This document shows, one piece after another, positions 21,667 to 30,431 of a stretch of DNA of 64,000 nt (position 1 is its first letter; the number at the start of each line of letters is the position of its first letter). A program made the translations under genes and the position numbers. The notes below the pieces were generated by a model that was not told the DNA's origin, did not search any database, and was given only the letters and a program-made list of their open reading frames with translations. The stretch comes from Verrucomicrobiaceae bacterium (GTDB lineage Bacteria > Verrucomicrobiota > Verrucomicrobiia > Verrucomicrobiales > Akkermansiaceae). The stretch covers positions 186,001 to 250,000 of the forward strand of contig JAIXWR010000012.1 in NCBI GenBank assembly GCA_027491155.1, read 5' to 3'.

Positions 21667-22551
21667 ATGCTCACCGTCACCGGCCTCCACAAATCCTTCG
21701 GCGGGAAGCCGGCCCTGCACGATGTCTCGTTCACGGTCGAACGAGGCGAGATCCACGGCCTGTTAGGCCACAACGGCGCGGGCAAGAGCACCACGCTCGG
21801 CATCATCCTCGGGATGGTCGCGCCGGACCGGGGCGACGCGACGATCGGCGGCATTTCGGTCCAGAAGGACCACGCCGGAGCCCTCCGCCAGGTCGGCGCG
21901 ATCTTCGAAAGCCCGGCCTTCTACGAATACCTCAGCGGCTGGGAGAACCTCCGCATCCTCGCCAGCTACTCGGGCCCCTTTGAAGTGAAAGCCGCGCGGG
22001 AAATCGTCGAACGCGTCGGCCTGACCCAACGCATCGACTCCAAAGTCCGCACCTATTCCCACGGCATGCGCCAGCGGCTCGCCCTCGCCCAGGCTTTGCT
22101 GCCGGAGCCCAAGGTCCTGCTGCTCGACGAACCGACCGACGGCCTCGACCCGGAAGGCATCAAGTGGTTCCGCGACTTCATCCTCGGCCTGCGTGCCGAC
22201 CGCGGGATGACCGTCCTTTTCAACTCCCACCTGCTCGCCGAGGTCGAGCAGATGTGCGACCGCGTGACCATCCTCCGCCAGGGCCGGCTGGTCCATGAAG
22301 GCGCCCTCAAGGACCTCCGCGAGGAAGCGCCGGTTTACGAGGTGGATCTCGATCCCTGGGAGAAAGCCGCCGCTTTCCTCGAACTCAACGGCGCGCGGAT
22401 CCTTTCGCCCGGCCGCATCGCCCTGCCCGCCGATGCCGACCCCGCGCTCACCGTGGCCGCCCTGGTCGGCAGCGGCATCCGCGTCTCCGCCTTCGCCCCG
22501 GTGCGCCGCTCGCTGGAAGACCTCTACCTCGAAATCACCGCCGCCCGATGA
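21667..22551 (+). CDS. ABC transporter ATP-binding protein (ABC-2 exporter type)
   Basis: This is the ATPase of an export-type ABC system, partnered with the permease that overlaps it. The 294-residue protein has Walker A GHNGAGKST (about residue 37), the signature YSHGMRQRLALAQAL, Walker B VLLLDEPTDGLDP and the switch His in NSHLLAEVEQ. The ATG at 21667 gives the canonical MLTVTGLHKSFGG. The frame remains open upstream through the heptamer repeat, but the translated repeat is not family-like. The substrate is unknown. Confidence 0.9.
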   Translation: MLTVTGLHKSFGGKPALHDVSFTVERGEIHGLLGHNGAGKSTTLGIILGMVAPDRGDATIGGISVQKDHAGALRQVGAIFESPAFYEYLSGWENLRILASYSGPFEVKAAREIVERVGLTQRIDSKVRTYSHGMRQRLALAQALLPEPKVLLLDEPTDGLDPEGIKWFRDFILGLRADRGMTVLFNSHLLAEVEQMCDRVTILRQGRLVHEGALKDLREEAPVYEVDLDPWEKAAAFLELNGARILSPGRIALPADADPALTVAALVGSGIRVSAFAPVRRSLEDLYLEITAAR

Positions 22552-23396
22552 ATTTCCTCCGCCAGCTCCGCGGCGAACTCCGCAAGCTCTTCGCCCGGCC
22601 CCGTTCCTACATGGGCTACGCCGTCTTCGTCGCGATGGAGGCCCTCATCCTCGCCGTCTACAAGTTCGGACGCGGCCAGGAACACATGCGCGATCTGATC
22701 GAGCGGAACGGCTATTCGTTCGCGACCTACTTCAGCTCGCTGTCGATCACCTTCATGATCATGATGCTGAGCATGTTCCTGCTCGGCTCCGTGTTCTTCG
22801 CGCTGGTCGCGGGAGACATCGTGGCGAAGGAGACCGAGGACGGCAACCTGCGCCTGGTCATGGCCCGGCCGGTCAGCCGGCTGCGGCTGCTGCTGATCAA
22901 GTATGCCTCGATCATGATCTACACCTTCACCTTCGTCTTCTTCGTCGGCGTGACCGGCTACCTGATGGCCGTGGCGGCGATGGGCTTCGAAGGCGGGCTC
23001 TTCGTGATCGAACCGAAGATGAAAGTGTTCGCCGTCTTCCCATCGTGGACCGAAGGGGCGGTACGCCTGACGCTCGGCGCGGCGGGCATCGCCGTCAGCA
23101 TGATCACCCTGTCGTCGCTGGCCTTCATGTTCTCCTGCTTCAAGATCAAGCCGGCCGCCGCGACCATCATCACGCTGGCGCTGCTGTTCGTGGACATGAT
23201 CCTCCAGAACTTCCCCTTCTTCCGTCCCTACGAGGAATGGTTCGTCACCTGGCGGATGAGCTGCTGGCTGTTCCTGATGGAGAACCAGATCTCCTGGCCG
23301 AAGATCTTCGAGTCCTACGCCTTCCTGATCGGCCTGAATGCCACGCTTTTCCTCATCGGCTACACCTCGTTCCGCCTGCGGGATTTCAAGACCTGA
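22548..23396 (+). CDS. ABC-2 type transporter permease
   Basis: This 282-residue membrane protein has about six hydrophobic segments. The motif VAGDIVAKETEDGNLRLVMA is typical of ABC-2 permeases, following a first helix near VFVAMEALILAVYKF. ATGA overlap with the upstream ATPase indicates a two-gene export operon. The substrate cannot be deduced. Confidence 0.87.
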   Translation: MNFLRQLRGELRKLFARPRSYMGYAVFVAMEALILAVYKFGRGQEHMRDLIERNGYSFATYFSSLSITFMIMMLSMFLLGSVFFALVAGDIVAKETEDGNLRLVMARPVSRLRLLLIKYASIMIYTFTFVFFVGVTGYLMAVAAMGFEGGLFVIEPKMKVFAVFPSWTEGAVRLTLGAAGIAVSMITLSSLAFMFSCFKIKPAAATIITLALLFVDMILQNFPFFRPYEEWFVTWRMSCWLFLMENQISWPKIFESYAFLIGLNATLFLIGYTSFRLRDFKT

Positions 23397-23771
23397 GCCC
23401 CTCTTTTTGTAGCGGCGCGTCTGCCTGCCCTTCGTAGCCTTGGCGAAGAAGGACGACCGCCGCACTTTGCAAACGAGGCGACCTTGGATGCCCGCTTGAG
23501 CTTCGATGGAACAGCCCCTCTCCCGTGGCTTCCTTTACAGCCACCGGCGGTCGCAGACCGCCGCTACAGCCGGAAAGCACAGCGGGCGACCGGCGGATCA
23601 CCCGGGGTCGCCGTCCCGGGAGTCGCCGATCGCCCGCGGAGAGGGAGACCGAATCCGTTGGGGCGTCGCCGCCTGCCAACGGGATGACTCTCCCACGAGG
23701 CGCGGGTTTCCGGTATTCCCTGATCGCGTAGGGTGCTTTCCTCGTTTGCAAGCCGGCCCATCCTCGGAAAG
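23397..23771. repeat. Structured gene-free region before bioA
   Basis: A 12-nt exact inverted pair (23467-23478 and 23740-23751) bounds about 285 nt. Inside are a perfect palindrome at 23545-23563 (CGGCGGTC/GACCGCCG, loop GCA) and a nested stem in which GGGAGA (23643-23648) pairs with TCTCCC (23689-23694) and CCGTTGG (23655-23661) with CCAACGG (23676-23682). No reading frame looks genuine. It may be a non-autonomous mobile element or a structured RNA. Confidence 0.5.
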
Positions 23772-23780
23772 ATGCCCCCG

Positions 23781-25031
23781 ATGCGCGACGACACGCGAGC
23801 TTGGATCGAGGCCGACAAGGCCCGCTGCTGGCACCCCTTCACGCCCCAGGACGCGTGGACGGCGGGCGAGCCGCTGGTGCTGGTCCGCGGCGAGGGCGCG
23901 TGGCTTCGGGACTCCGAAGGCCGCAAGTACCTCGACGGCAATTCCTCGATCTGGACCAACATCCACGGCCACAACCATCCGCACCTCAATGCCGCCCTCA
24001 TTCGCCAGCTCGGCGAAGTCGCCCACACCTCCTACCTCGGCTTCGCCAATCCGCGCGCCAGCGAACTGTCGGAGCGCCTCTGCGCCTTATTCCCGGCCGG
24101 CACGCTGGATCGCGTGTTCTTCTCCGACGACGGCTCCACCGCCATCGAGTGCGCGATGAAGATGGCCATCCAGTTCCGCCAGCAGACCGGCGAACCGGAG
24201 CGCACCGGCTTCATCGCCTTCGACCAGGCCTACCACGGCGACACCCTGGGCGCGGCTTCGCTCGGTGGCGTCGCGCGCTTCCACGACCGTTTCCGCAAGC
24301 ACGGCCTTCCGGTGCATTTCGTCGCGGACCTCGATGCCCTGCGCGCGCTGCCCGACGATGTCGTCGCAAGCACCGCCGCGGTGGTCATCGAGCCGCTGAT
24401 CCAGGGCGTCAACGAGATGCGCCCCTGGCCCGCCGGCATGCTGCGGGAACTCCGCGCCTGGTGCGATGAACACGGCATCCACCTGATCCTCGACGAGGTC
24501 ATGACCGGCTTCGGCCGCACCGGGAAGATGTTCGCCTGCCAGCACGAGGACGTGATTCCCGATTTCCTCTGCCTCGCCAAGGGCCTGACCGGCGGCTACC
24601 TGCCGATGGCCGCGACGCTGACGACCTCAAGCGTTTACGATGCCTTCCTCGGCGGCCCCGAACGCGCCTTCTACTACGGCCATAGTTACACCGCGAATCC
24701 TCTCGGCTGCGCGGCGGCGCTGGCTAGCCTGGACGTTTTCGAGAACGAGCGGACGCTGGAATCCCTGCAGCCGAAGATCGCCTTGATGGCGGAACTGCTG
24801 GCCGCCTTGAAAGCGGACTGCCCGGCAATCATCGACGTCCGCCAATGCGGCTTCATCGCCGGCATCGAGTTCGACCGCGACGCCGCGCCGATCTGCCTCG
24901 CCGCCCGCGACCACGGCCTGCTCACTCGCCCGATCCGCAACACGGTGGTCCTGATGCCGCCGCTTTGCATCACCGGGCCCGATCTCAGGCGGGCGTTCCG
25001 TGCCATCGACGCCGCGGCGAGCGAGAAGTGA
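23781..25031 (+). CDS. bioA: Adenosylmethionine--8-amino-7-oxononanoate aminotransferase
   Basis: This PLP enzyme makes 7,8-diaminopelargonate in biotin synthesis. Family features are WHPFTPQD, YLDGNSSIWTNIHGHNHP, FSDDGSTAIECAMKMAIQF, ILDEVMTGFGRTG, the PLP lysine in LAKGLTGGYLP, and GHSYTANPLGCAAALASL. The ATG at 23781 has GGAAAG nine bases upstream; ATG at 23772 would add three residues. No other bio genes are adjacent. Related class III aminotransferases are the alternative, but the WHPFT and YTANPLGCA motifs favour BioA. Confidence 0.88.
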   Translation: MRDDTRAWIEADKARCWHPFTPQDAWTAGEPLVLVRGEGAWLRDSEGRKYLDGNSSIWTNIHGHNHPHLNAALIRQLGEVAHTSYLGFANPRASELSERLCALFPAGTLDRVFFSDDGSTAIECAMKMAIQFRQQTGEPERTGFIAFDQAYHGDTLGAASLGGVARFHDRFRKHGLPVHFVADLDALRALPDDVVASTAAVVIEPLIQGVNEMRPWPAGMLRELRAWCDEHGIHLILDEVMTGFGRTGKMFACQHEDVIPDFLCLAKGLTGGYLPMAATLTTSSVYDAFLGGPERAFYYGHSYTANPLGCAAALASLDVFENERTLESLQPKIALMAELLAALKADCPAIIDVRQCGFIAGIEFDRDAAPICLAARDHGLLTRPIRNTVVLMPPLCITGPDLRRAFRAIDAAASEK

Positions 25032-25054
25032 GCCCCCCTCTTCGGCTCGCCGCC

Positions 25055-25086
25055 ACGAAAAACCGGCATCCCCTCTCGAGAATGCC
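25055..25086 (-). terminator. Intrinsic terminator of the outer-membrane protein gene
   Basis: CCGGCAT (25061-25067) pairs with ATGCCGG (25080-25086). On the minus strand the hairpin is followed by a T run (the plus strand has AAAAA at 25056-25060). It lies 27 nt beyond the stop of the minus-strand gene. Confidence 0.75.
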
Positions 25087-25113
25087 GGCCGTCCGGGGGT
25101 AAAGGATTCCGGT

Positions 25114-25818
25114 TCAGAAGTTGAAACGGACGCCGAGTTCGCCGAGGAAGTCGTCGTCGAAGGTCGCGATCCCGGAAGCCGGCGCTCCGGCAACGCTGTT
25201 GTCATCCATGTAGATCCAGCGGAAACCGCTGTAGATCTCGAACGAATCGCTCACGTCGTAGTTCAGGCCGGTGAATGCCTGTGCATAGAAGGCCTCGTCA
25301 TCGTTCGAAACGTAGAGGTCGGGCACCCGCGCGAAATTGGCGTAGCCGTCGAACGAGGTGAACGCCACACCGGCGCCGACACCGAAGTAGAAGTTCAGGT
25401 TGTTGGCGATCTCACGCTCCAGCTTGAAGTTCAGGGTCACCGGCACCATCGAAAACTCCGAAGTGAAGGGAACAAGGACGGGACCGGGTCCGGGGCCGGG
25501 CCCCTTGCCGCGCGGCGTCACCAGCACCTGGGGATTGATGAAGGTCGGATCGTTGATCAGCGTGCTGTTCTCAGTCTCGGCATAGCCGACTTCCACGAAG
25601 AACGCGGAACGCCAGCCACCCCAGTTCCACGGGGTGTCGACGCCGATGTGGCCGTGGTACATTTCCTCCTCGTAGTCGAAGAGGTAGCCGACGCTGGCTC
25701 CGGCGAACCATTCCCAGAGGCCGGCTTCCGCGGGGGCCGGCGGGATGACTTCCTTGGAGGAGGGACCGGCGAACGCAGTGCCGCCGGCTAACAATAGCGC
25801 TATCATTGTATTTCTCAT
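25114..25818 (-). CDS. Outer-membrane beta-barrel protein
   Basis: The protein has a signal peptide (MRNTMIALLLAGGTAFA, cut before GP), alternating aromatic/polar strands, and a C-terminal Phe (LGELGVRFNF), as expected for a barrel of about 8-10 strands. It has 234 residues. A low-complexity GKGPGPGPGPV segment sits in the middle, probably in a loop. AAGGA about seven bases before the ATG is a good ribosome-binding site. It has its own terminator and is divergent from nothing nearby, so it is monocistronic. Function beyond a barrel porin-like or structural protein is unknown. Confidence 0.8.
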   Translation of the reverse strand: MRNTMIALLLAGGTAFAGPSSKEVIPPAPAEAGLWEWFAGASVGYLFDYEEEMYHGHIGVDTPWNWGGWRSAFFVEVGYAETENSTLINDPTFINPQVLVTPRGKGPGPGPGPVLVPFTSEFSMVPVTLNFKLEREIANNLNFYFGVGAGVAFTSFDGYANFARVPDLYVSNDDEAFYAQAFTGLNYDVSDSFEIYSGFRWIYMDDNSVAGAPASGIATFDDDFLGELGVRFNF

Positions 25819-25920
25819 GGCTTTGTCCTTATAATATTAAAAGCATTCATGAGTAAATGAATTTAATTAAGACCACACCAGTTTACGTTTAACTTTTAAT
25901 TAGCATTTCCACCCTATCTG
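25819..25920 (-). promoter_or_regulatory. AT-rich leader and promoter of the outer-membrane protein gene
   Basis: About 100 nt upstream of the start is strikingly AT-rich for this genome. On the minus strand it contains TTTAATATTATAAGGAC, which includes the ribosome-binding site, and several TAATTAA-like hexamers that could serve as -10 boxes. The exact -35/-10 pair cannot be fixed. A long AT-rich untranslated leader suggests strong expression. Confidence 0.4.
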
Positions 25921-26037
25921 GATGGCGACACCCCGACTCCCGTTTCGTTCGAACTTTGTCGCAATCGCAGCAGCAGCAGTTCGCAGGGCCATTTGCCATC
26001 CCTCTTCATGGCCGGCCCAACGGACGGCGGGGATCGG

Positions 26038-28524
26038 CTACAGGTCTCCAAACAAATCCATCTGCGGCGGATTCGCCTCCGGCATCGGGTCCTGCCGGGT
26101 GTTCTTCGCCTTCGGTCCCTTCTGCTTGGCGTCGGGCTTGGTCGAGTTGACCTCGAGGTGCGAGAGGATCGCCTTGGCCCGGTCGATGATCGGTTTCGGC
26201 AAGCCGGCCAGCCGGGCGACCTGGATGCCGTAACTCTTGTCCGCCGCGCCGGGGAGGATCTTGCGGAGGAAGATGATCTCCTCGTTCCACTCGCGGACGG
26301 CGACGTTGAAGTTCGCCACCGCGGGGCGGGTGTTGGCGAGGTCGGTCAACTCGTGGTAGTGGGTCGCGAAGAGGGTGCGGCAGCCGATGACGTCGTGCAG
26401 GTGCTCCGCCACCGCCCAGGCGATCGACAGGCCGTCGAAGGTCGCGGTGCCGCGGCCGATCTCGTCGAGGATGACCAGCGAGCGGTCGGTGGCGTGGTTG
26501 AGAATGAGGGCGGTCTCGTTCATCTCGACCATGAAGGTCGATTGACCGCGCGACAGGTCGTCGGAGGCACCGACGCGGCAGAAGATGCGGTCGACCATGC
26601 CGATGCGCGCGCTGGCGGCAGGGACGAAGGCACCGGTCTGGGCCATCAGGGTGATCAGGGCGACCTGGCGGATGTAGGTCGATTTGCCGGCCATGTTCGG
26701 GCCGGTGAGAATCTGGAGCAGCGAGTCGGCGGGATCGAAGGTCGTGTCGTTCGGCACGAATTTCTCCTCGACCAGGGTTTGCTCGAGCACCGGATGGCGG
26801 CCGTCGGTGATGACCAGGTGACGGGAGTCGTCGAGCTCCGGCCGGACGTGGCCGTGGGTCTGGGCGGTTTCCGCGAGGCCGCAGAGGACGTCGATTTCGG
26901 CGATGGCCGCGGCGGTCTGTTGCAGGGCGTCGAGGCGGGTGCAGACCTGCTGGCGGAGCTGAAGGAAGAGCTCCGTCTCCAGCTGCTTGGCCCGCTCTTC
27001 CGCGCCGAGGACCTTGTTCTCCATTTCCTTGAGCGCCGGGGTGATGTAGCGCTCGCAGTTGGCCATGGTCTGCTTGCGGGTGTAGTCGTCGGGGACCTTG
27101 GCGAGCTTCGACGAGGTGATCTCGATGAAGTAGCCGAATACGTTGTTGAACTTCACCTTCAGCGAGTCGATGCCGGTGCGCTGGCGTTCGTCTTCCTGGA
27201 GCTTCGCGATCCACGACTTGCCGTCGCGGGACAGCGAGCGGAGTTCATCGAGCTCCGGCGAGTGGCCGTCGCGAATGATCCCGCCGTCGCGGAGGTTGGC
27301 CGGAGGTTCGTCGGCGAGGGAGCGTTCGAGGAGTTCGACGAGGTCGGGGAAGGCGGAGAGATTGCTGATTGTTGATTGTTGATTGTTGATTGGACCAAGG
27401 CAGGAGAGGTCTTCCTGGAGGGCGGGGATGTGGGCGAGGGAGTTGCCGAGGGACTGGAGGTCGCGGGCGTTGCCGGCACCTTGCGAAAGTCGGCCGACGG
27501 TGCGCTCGATGTCGCGGATGCCTTGCAGGGATTCGCGGCACTTCGAGAGGATGAAGGGCTGGGCGAGCAGGGCGGCGATGAAGTCGTGGCGGACGGCCAG
27601 CGCGTCGCGGTCGCGCAGCGGGTGGAGGATCCAGTCGCGCAGCAGCCGGGCACCCATCGGCGTGCGGGTGCGGTCCAGCACGCCGAGCAGCGTGTGCTTT
27701 TTCCCGGAGCGAGAGTCGATCAGGTCGAGGTTCCGCTGCGAGGCGGCGTCGATCAGGACGTGGCGGCGCTGGTCGAGCGTGCGCGGCGGGCGCAGGTGAT
27801 CGCAAGGGCGGCGGAGCTGGTGGATCAGGTAGTGCAGGATCGCGCCAGCCGCGGCGACGGCGGAGGGCGCATCCGCACAGCCGAAGCCGTCGAGCGAATG
27901 GACGCCGAAGTGGTCGCACAGCAACTGCCGCGCGGGGTCGGGCAGGAAGGCGTAGCCATCGTAAGGCTGCGCGGCGGGCAGGGCGCCGAAGACGGCGAGC
28001 TGCTCGTCGGACACCAGCAGTTCGGACGGGGTGAGGCGCGCGAGTTCGTCGTCGAGCTGCGCGGGATCGGCGAACTCGGCGACGGTGAAGGCACCGGTCG
28101 AGTGGTCGACGCAGGCGAGGCCGCGGGTTTTGCCGAGCTGGAAGACGGCGGCGAGGTAATTCGGCCGCTGGTCGTCGAGCAGGTGGGTTTCAAGGATGGA
28201 CCCGGCGGAAATGATGCGGGTGATCTCGCGTTCGACGATCTTGCCGGGCTTCGGTTCGCTGGTTTGTTCGGCGATGGCGACCCGTTTGCCGGCCTTGACC
28301 AGTTTGGCGATGTAGTTTTCCGCGGCGTGGTAGGGGACGCCGCACATCGGCACCGCGTTGCGTCGGGTGAGGGCGACGTTGAGGAGGGGCGCGGCGGTCT
28401 TCGCGTCCTCGAAGAACATCTCGTAGAAATCGCCGAGGCGGTAGAGCAGCAGCACGTCGTCAGGCAGCGAGCGGCGCATCGCCTGGTACTGCGCCATCAT
28501 CGGGGTGAGCGTCGGTGCGGACAT
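26038..28524 (-). CDS. mutS: DNA mismatch repair protein MutS
   Basis: MutS recognises mismatches and starts mismatch repair. The 828-residue protein begins MSAPTLTPMMAQYQAMRR, with the mismatch-binding motif GDFYEMFFEDAK near residue 32. The ATPase domain has Walker A TGPNMAGKSTYIRQ, Walker B LVILDEIGRGTATFDG and ATHYHELTDL. The C-terminus ends PPQMDLFGDL. Inside the core domain a short segment (GPINNQQSTISN) is encoded by an intergenic-type repeat (27361-27394). ATG at 28524 matches the family start; the upstream open frame is not MutS-like. Confidence 0.96.
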   Translation of the reverse strand: MSAPTLTPMMAQYQAMRRSLPDDVLLLYRLGDFYEMFFEDAKTAAPLLNVALTRRNAVPMCGVPYHAAENYIAKLVKAGKRVAIAEQTSEPKPGKIVEREITRIISAGSILETHLLDDQRPNYLAAVFQLGKTRGLACVDHSTGAFTVAEFADPAQLDDELARLTPSELLVSDEQLAVFGALPAAQPYDGYAFLPDPARQLLCDHFGVHSLDGFGCADAPSAVAAAGAILHYLIHQLRRPCDHLRPPRTLDQRRHVLIDAASQRNLDLIDSRSGKKHTLLGVLDRTRTPMGARLLRDWILHPLRDRDALAVRHDFIAALLAQPFILSKCRESLQGIRDIERTVGRLSQGAGNARDLQSLGNSLAHIPALQEDLSCLGPINNQQSTISNLSAFPDLVELLERSLADEPPANLRDGGIIRDGHSPELDELRSLSRDGKSWIAKLQEDERQRTGIDSLKVKFNNVFGYFIEITSSKLAKVPDDYTRKQTMANCERYITPALKEMENKVLGAEERAKQLETELFLQLRQQVCTRLDALQQTAAAIAEIDVLCGLAETAQTHGHVRPELDDSRHLVITDGRHPVLEQTLVEEKFVPNDTTFDPADSLLQILTGPNMAGKSTYIRQVALITLMAQTGAFVPAASARIGMVDRIFCRVGASDDLSRGQSTFMVEMNETALILNHATDRSLVILDEIGRGTATFDGLSIAWAVAEHLHDVIGCRTLFATHYHELTDLANTRPAVANFNVAVREWNEEIIFLRKILPGAADKSYGIQVARLAGLPKPIIDRAKAILSHLEVNSTKPDAKQKGPKAKNTRQDPMPEANPPQMDLFGDL
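27361..27394 (-). repeat. In-frame TTGATTG repeat inside mutS
   Basis: TTGATTG units are tandemly repeated at 27361-27394 and encode INNQQSTISN on the minus strand. They keep the mutS frame open. The composition is unlike the flanking GC-rich coding sequence. Confidence 0.75.
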
Positions 28525-28638
28525 CTGCGGCGGAGTTTGCGCGAGGCCGCGGCGGGGCGGGAAGCGGGAAAAGCGCAGAGGCTTCCCCGTTTCGCCTTCT
28601 TGACAGGAGCCTCCAGCCGGGACTGTATCCCGGCGCGT

Positions 28639-29055
28639 ATGAAGAAACTGATTTTCCCCGCGATGTTGCTGGCCGCCGCCTGCATGGTTCCCGCCCCCGT
28701 CCGTGCCGACGACACCCCGCTGGCCAAGGAGATGGAAGCGATGGACGACGCCTACAAGGCCTTCCGCCGCGAAACCGATCCCGCCAAGGGCGCCAAGGCC
28801 GCCCGCGAGGCGCAGGAGTCCGTGCTCAAGGCGATCCCCTTGGTGCCCGCGATGGTCGAGAAGATGCCGGCCGGTGAAGCCAAGGACAAGGCGATCGCCA
28901 GCTACCGCACCCAGATGGGCAAGCTTTTCGTTTCGCTCTGCGAAGTGGAGGCCGCCTTCGTCGCCAAGGATCTGGCCAAGGTGGCTACCCTGGTCGACAC
29001 CCTCAAGGGCCAGAAGAAGGAGGGGCACAACGAGTTCATCGAGGACGAGGAATGA
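28639..29055 (+). CDS. Cytochrome b562-like secreted protein
   Basis: This is a periplasmic four-helix protein of the cytochrome b562 family. A signal peptide (MKKLIFPAMLLAAACMVPAPVRA) precedes a 115-residue mature helical domain. Possible haem ligands are a Met in AKEMEAMDD near the mature N-terminus and the His in KKEGHNEF near the C-terminus, the spacing expected for b562. It has 138 residues in total. It faces away from mutS and ends just before a strong terminator. Redox role is inferred from the family only. Confidence 0.8.
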   Translation: MKKLIFPAMLLAAACMVPAPVRADDTPLAKEMEAMDDAYKAFRRETDPAKGAKAAREAQESVLKAIPLVPAMVEKMPAGEAKDKAIASYRTQMGKLFVSLCEVEAAFVAKDLAKVATLVDTLKGQKKEGHNEFIEDEE

Positions 29056-29082
29056 GTTTCCCCGCCTGAAGATCCGATCACG

Positions 29083-29118
29083 AAAAAGCCCCGGCCGCAC
29101 GAGCGGCCGGGGCTTTTT
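29083..29118. terminator. Strong bidirectional intrinsic terminator
   Basis: Sixteen-base arms (29083-29098 and 29103-29118) pair perfectly around ACGA, with A and T runs at the ends, so it can stop transcription in either direction. It lies 27 nt after the cytochrome gene. Confidence 0.92.
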
Positions 29119-29150
29119 GACGTTCTTAACCACCCGCCGTGACCCACGAT

Positions 29151-29387
29151 ATTCTGCCAATCGTTGTTACTAAACCGGTGGCTGAACGTTCTAAAAGAGA
29201 CCTGCTTTGCTGCTAGCTCCCTTCGTAGCTGTGTTGCGCCTACCTCGTTCGAGTCGAAAGTGGCGAAGCGTGTTTCCCGAAACCGCGGAACCTTTGCCGG
29301 CCACTGACTCTTCACCCGCCAATCAACCTAGCGTCAACAGCAGGCCGCGAAAATGGCACTTGGCAAAAAGTCCCAGATTGGCAGAAT
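29151..29387. repeat. 12-nt inverted pair around a gene-free segment
   Basis: ATTCTGCCAATC at 29151-29162 and its inverse at 29376-29387 enclose about 213 nt upstream of an AT-rich orphan gene; both are flanked by CGAT-like bases. No gene is visible between them. They may mark the end of an inserted segment. Confidence 0.45.
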
Positions 29388-29401
29388 AATCGTCAATCAA
29401 C

Positions 29402-30373
29402 ATGGCAGATTTAATCGAAAAAACGACCTACCAAAGCTCGGGCCCTTGGCTACTGGAATACGATTCTTTAGAAGAGCTTGATCGCCTAATTGATGAGGAA
29501 TGGCAGCGCCTGAAATCTTATCGGGAGGAGAAAATACGTGAGACCCTAGAAATAGAAATCGCGGAATATTCATTACTTCACGAATGGGAAAACAAGGACA
29601 GGAAAACACTGAAGAAAGAGCTCAGGGAACGCATCGAATGCAGGTACGGTTTTGAAGTCACAAAATCGCTAACGATACTTTATTCAAATGAACGCAGGCT
29701 CGAAGTAGATTCATTTACTTCCGCTAACAGGGATCCCAAATGCGCACATGATACGCCGGCCGGATTTATATTAACCATGAGGTGCGCCGATGTAAGTTGC
29801 AACCTTCAACTTCCTCACACGGCAACTTCATTAAGACTCCAGGTAGCCCCGGATAACATTCCCGCCTCCAAGGAACTATTCACCGTGATTCGGGGCTGGA
29901 TCGAATCCAAGCGCGCGCCTTTGTGGCAACGCATTTGGACAAACTTACATGGATTCCATTGGATTTTTCTTTTTCTATCGTTTCTCATCTCGCTTCAGTT
30001 TTTTTCGAATACAAGTCAAGAAGGGCGATCCAAATACAGCAAAGAAGCAGTCGAGCTTCTAAAAGACGGATTATCCGAATCCGAAAAAACTAGAGCCCTG
30101 GAATTAATTCTTTGCCTTGAAGCACGTCTTGTTCCAAACGAATATGCCGAGCCCATTCCAGCCTGGTTTTGGTGGTCTTTTTTCTTTGGTGTCGTTATTT
30201 GCTTGCTTTTATCGTTTGCGCCAAAAATCACGCTTGGACTTGGCACTGGAAAATCAGCTATAAAGCGATGGAAATTTTACTCCAAATTCATATTTGTTTC
30301 AATTCCATCTTGGTTCATTGGCACGTTTTTCCTCCCCAAGATCGCCGATCTGATTAACAGACTTTGGAGTTAA
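29402..30373 (+). CDS. AT-rich orphan membrane protein (323 aa)
   Basis: I do not recognise the family. The N-terminal 170 residues are charged and helical (EELDRLIDEEWQRLKSY, then KTLKKELRERIECRYG). Three hydrophobic segments follow, at about 183-201 (FHWIFLFLSFLISLQFF), 256-275 (WFWWSFFFGVVICLLLSF) and 296-315 (FIFVSIPSWFIGTFFLP). Base and codon use is clearly more AT-rich than both neighbours, which suggests recent acquisition. It stands alone between a strong terminator and a converging gene. Confidence 0.7.
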   Translation: MADLIEKTTYQSSGPWLLEYDSLEELDRLIDEEWQRLKSYREEKIRETLEIEIAEYSLLHEWENKDRKTLKKELRERIECRYGFEVTKSLTILYSNERRLEVDSFTSANRDPKCAHDTPAGFILTMRCADVSCNLQLPHTATSLRLQVAPDNIPASKELFTVIRGWIESKRAPLWQRIWTNLHGFHWIFLFLSFLISLQFFSNTSQEGRSKYSKEAVELLKDGLSESEKTRALELILCLEARLVPNEYAEPIPAWFWWSFFFGVVICLLLSFAPKITLGLGTGKSAIKRWKFYSKFIFVSIPSWFIGTFFLPKIADLINRLWS

Positions 30374-30431
30374 GAATTTAAGGAGCCCGCGGAACGGAAG
30401 CAGGAGCCTCTGGGTTCTTCCTTTTCAGATC

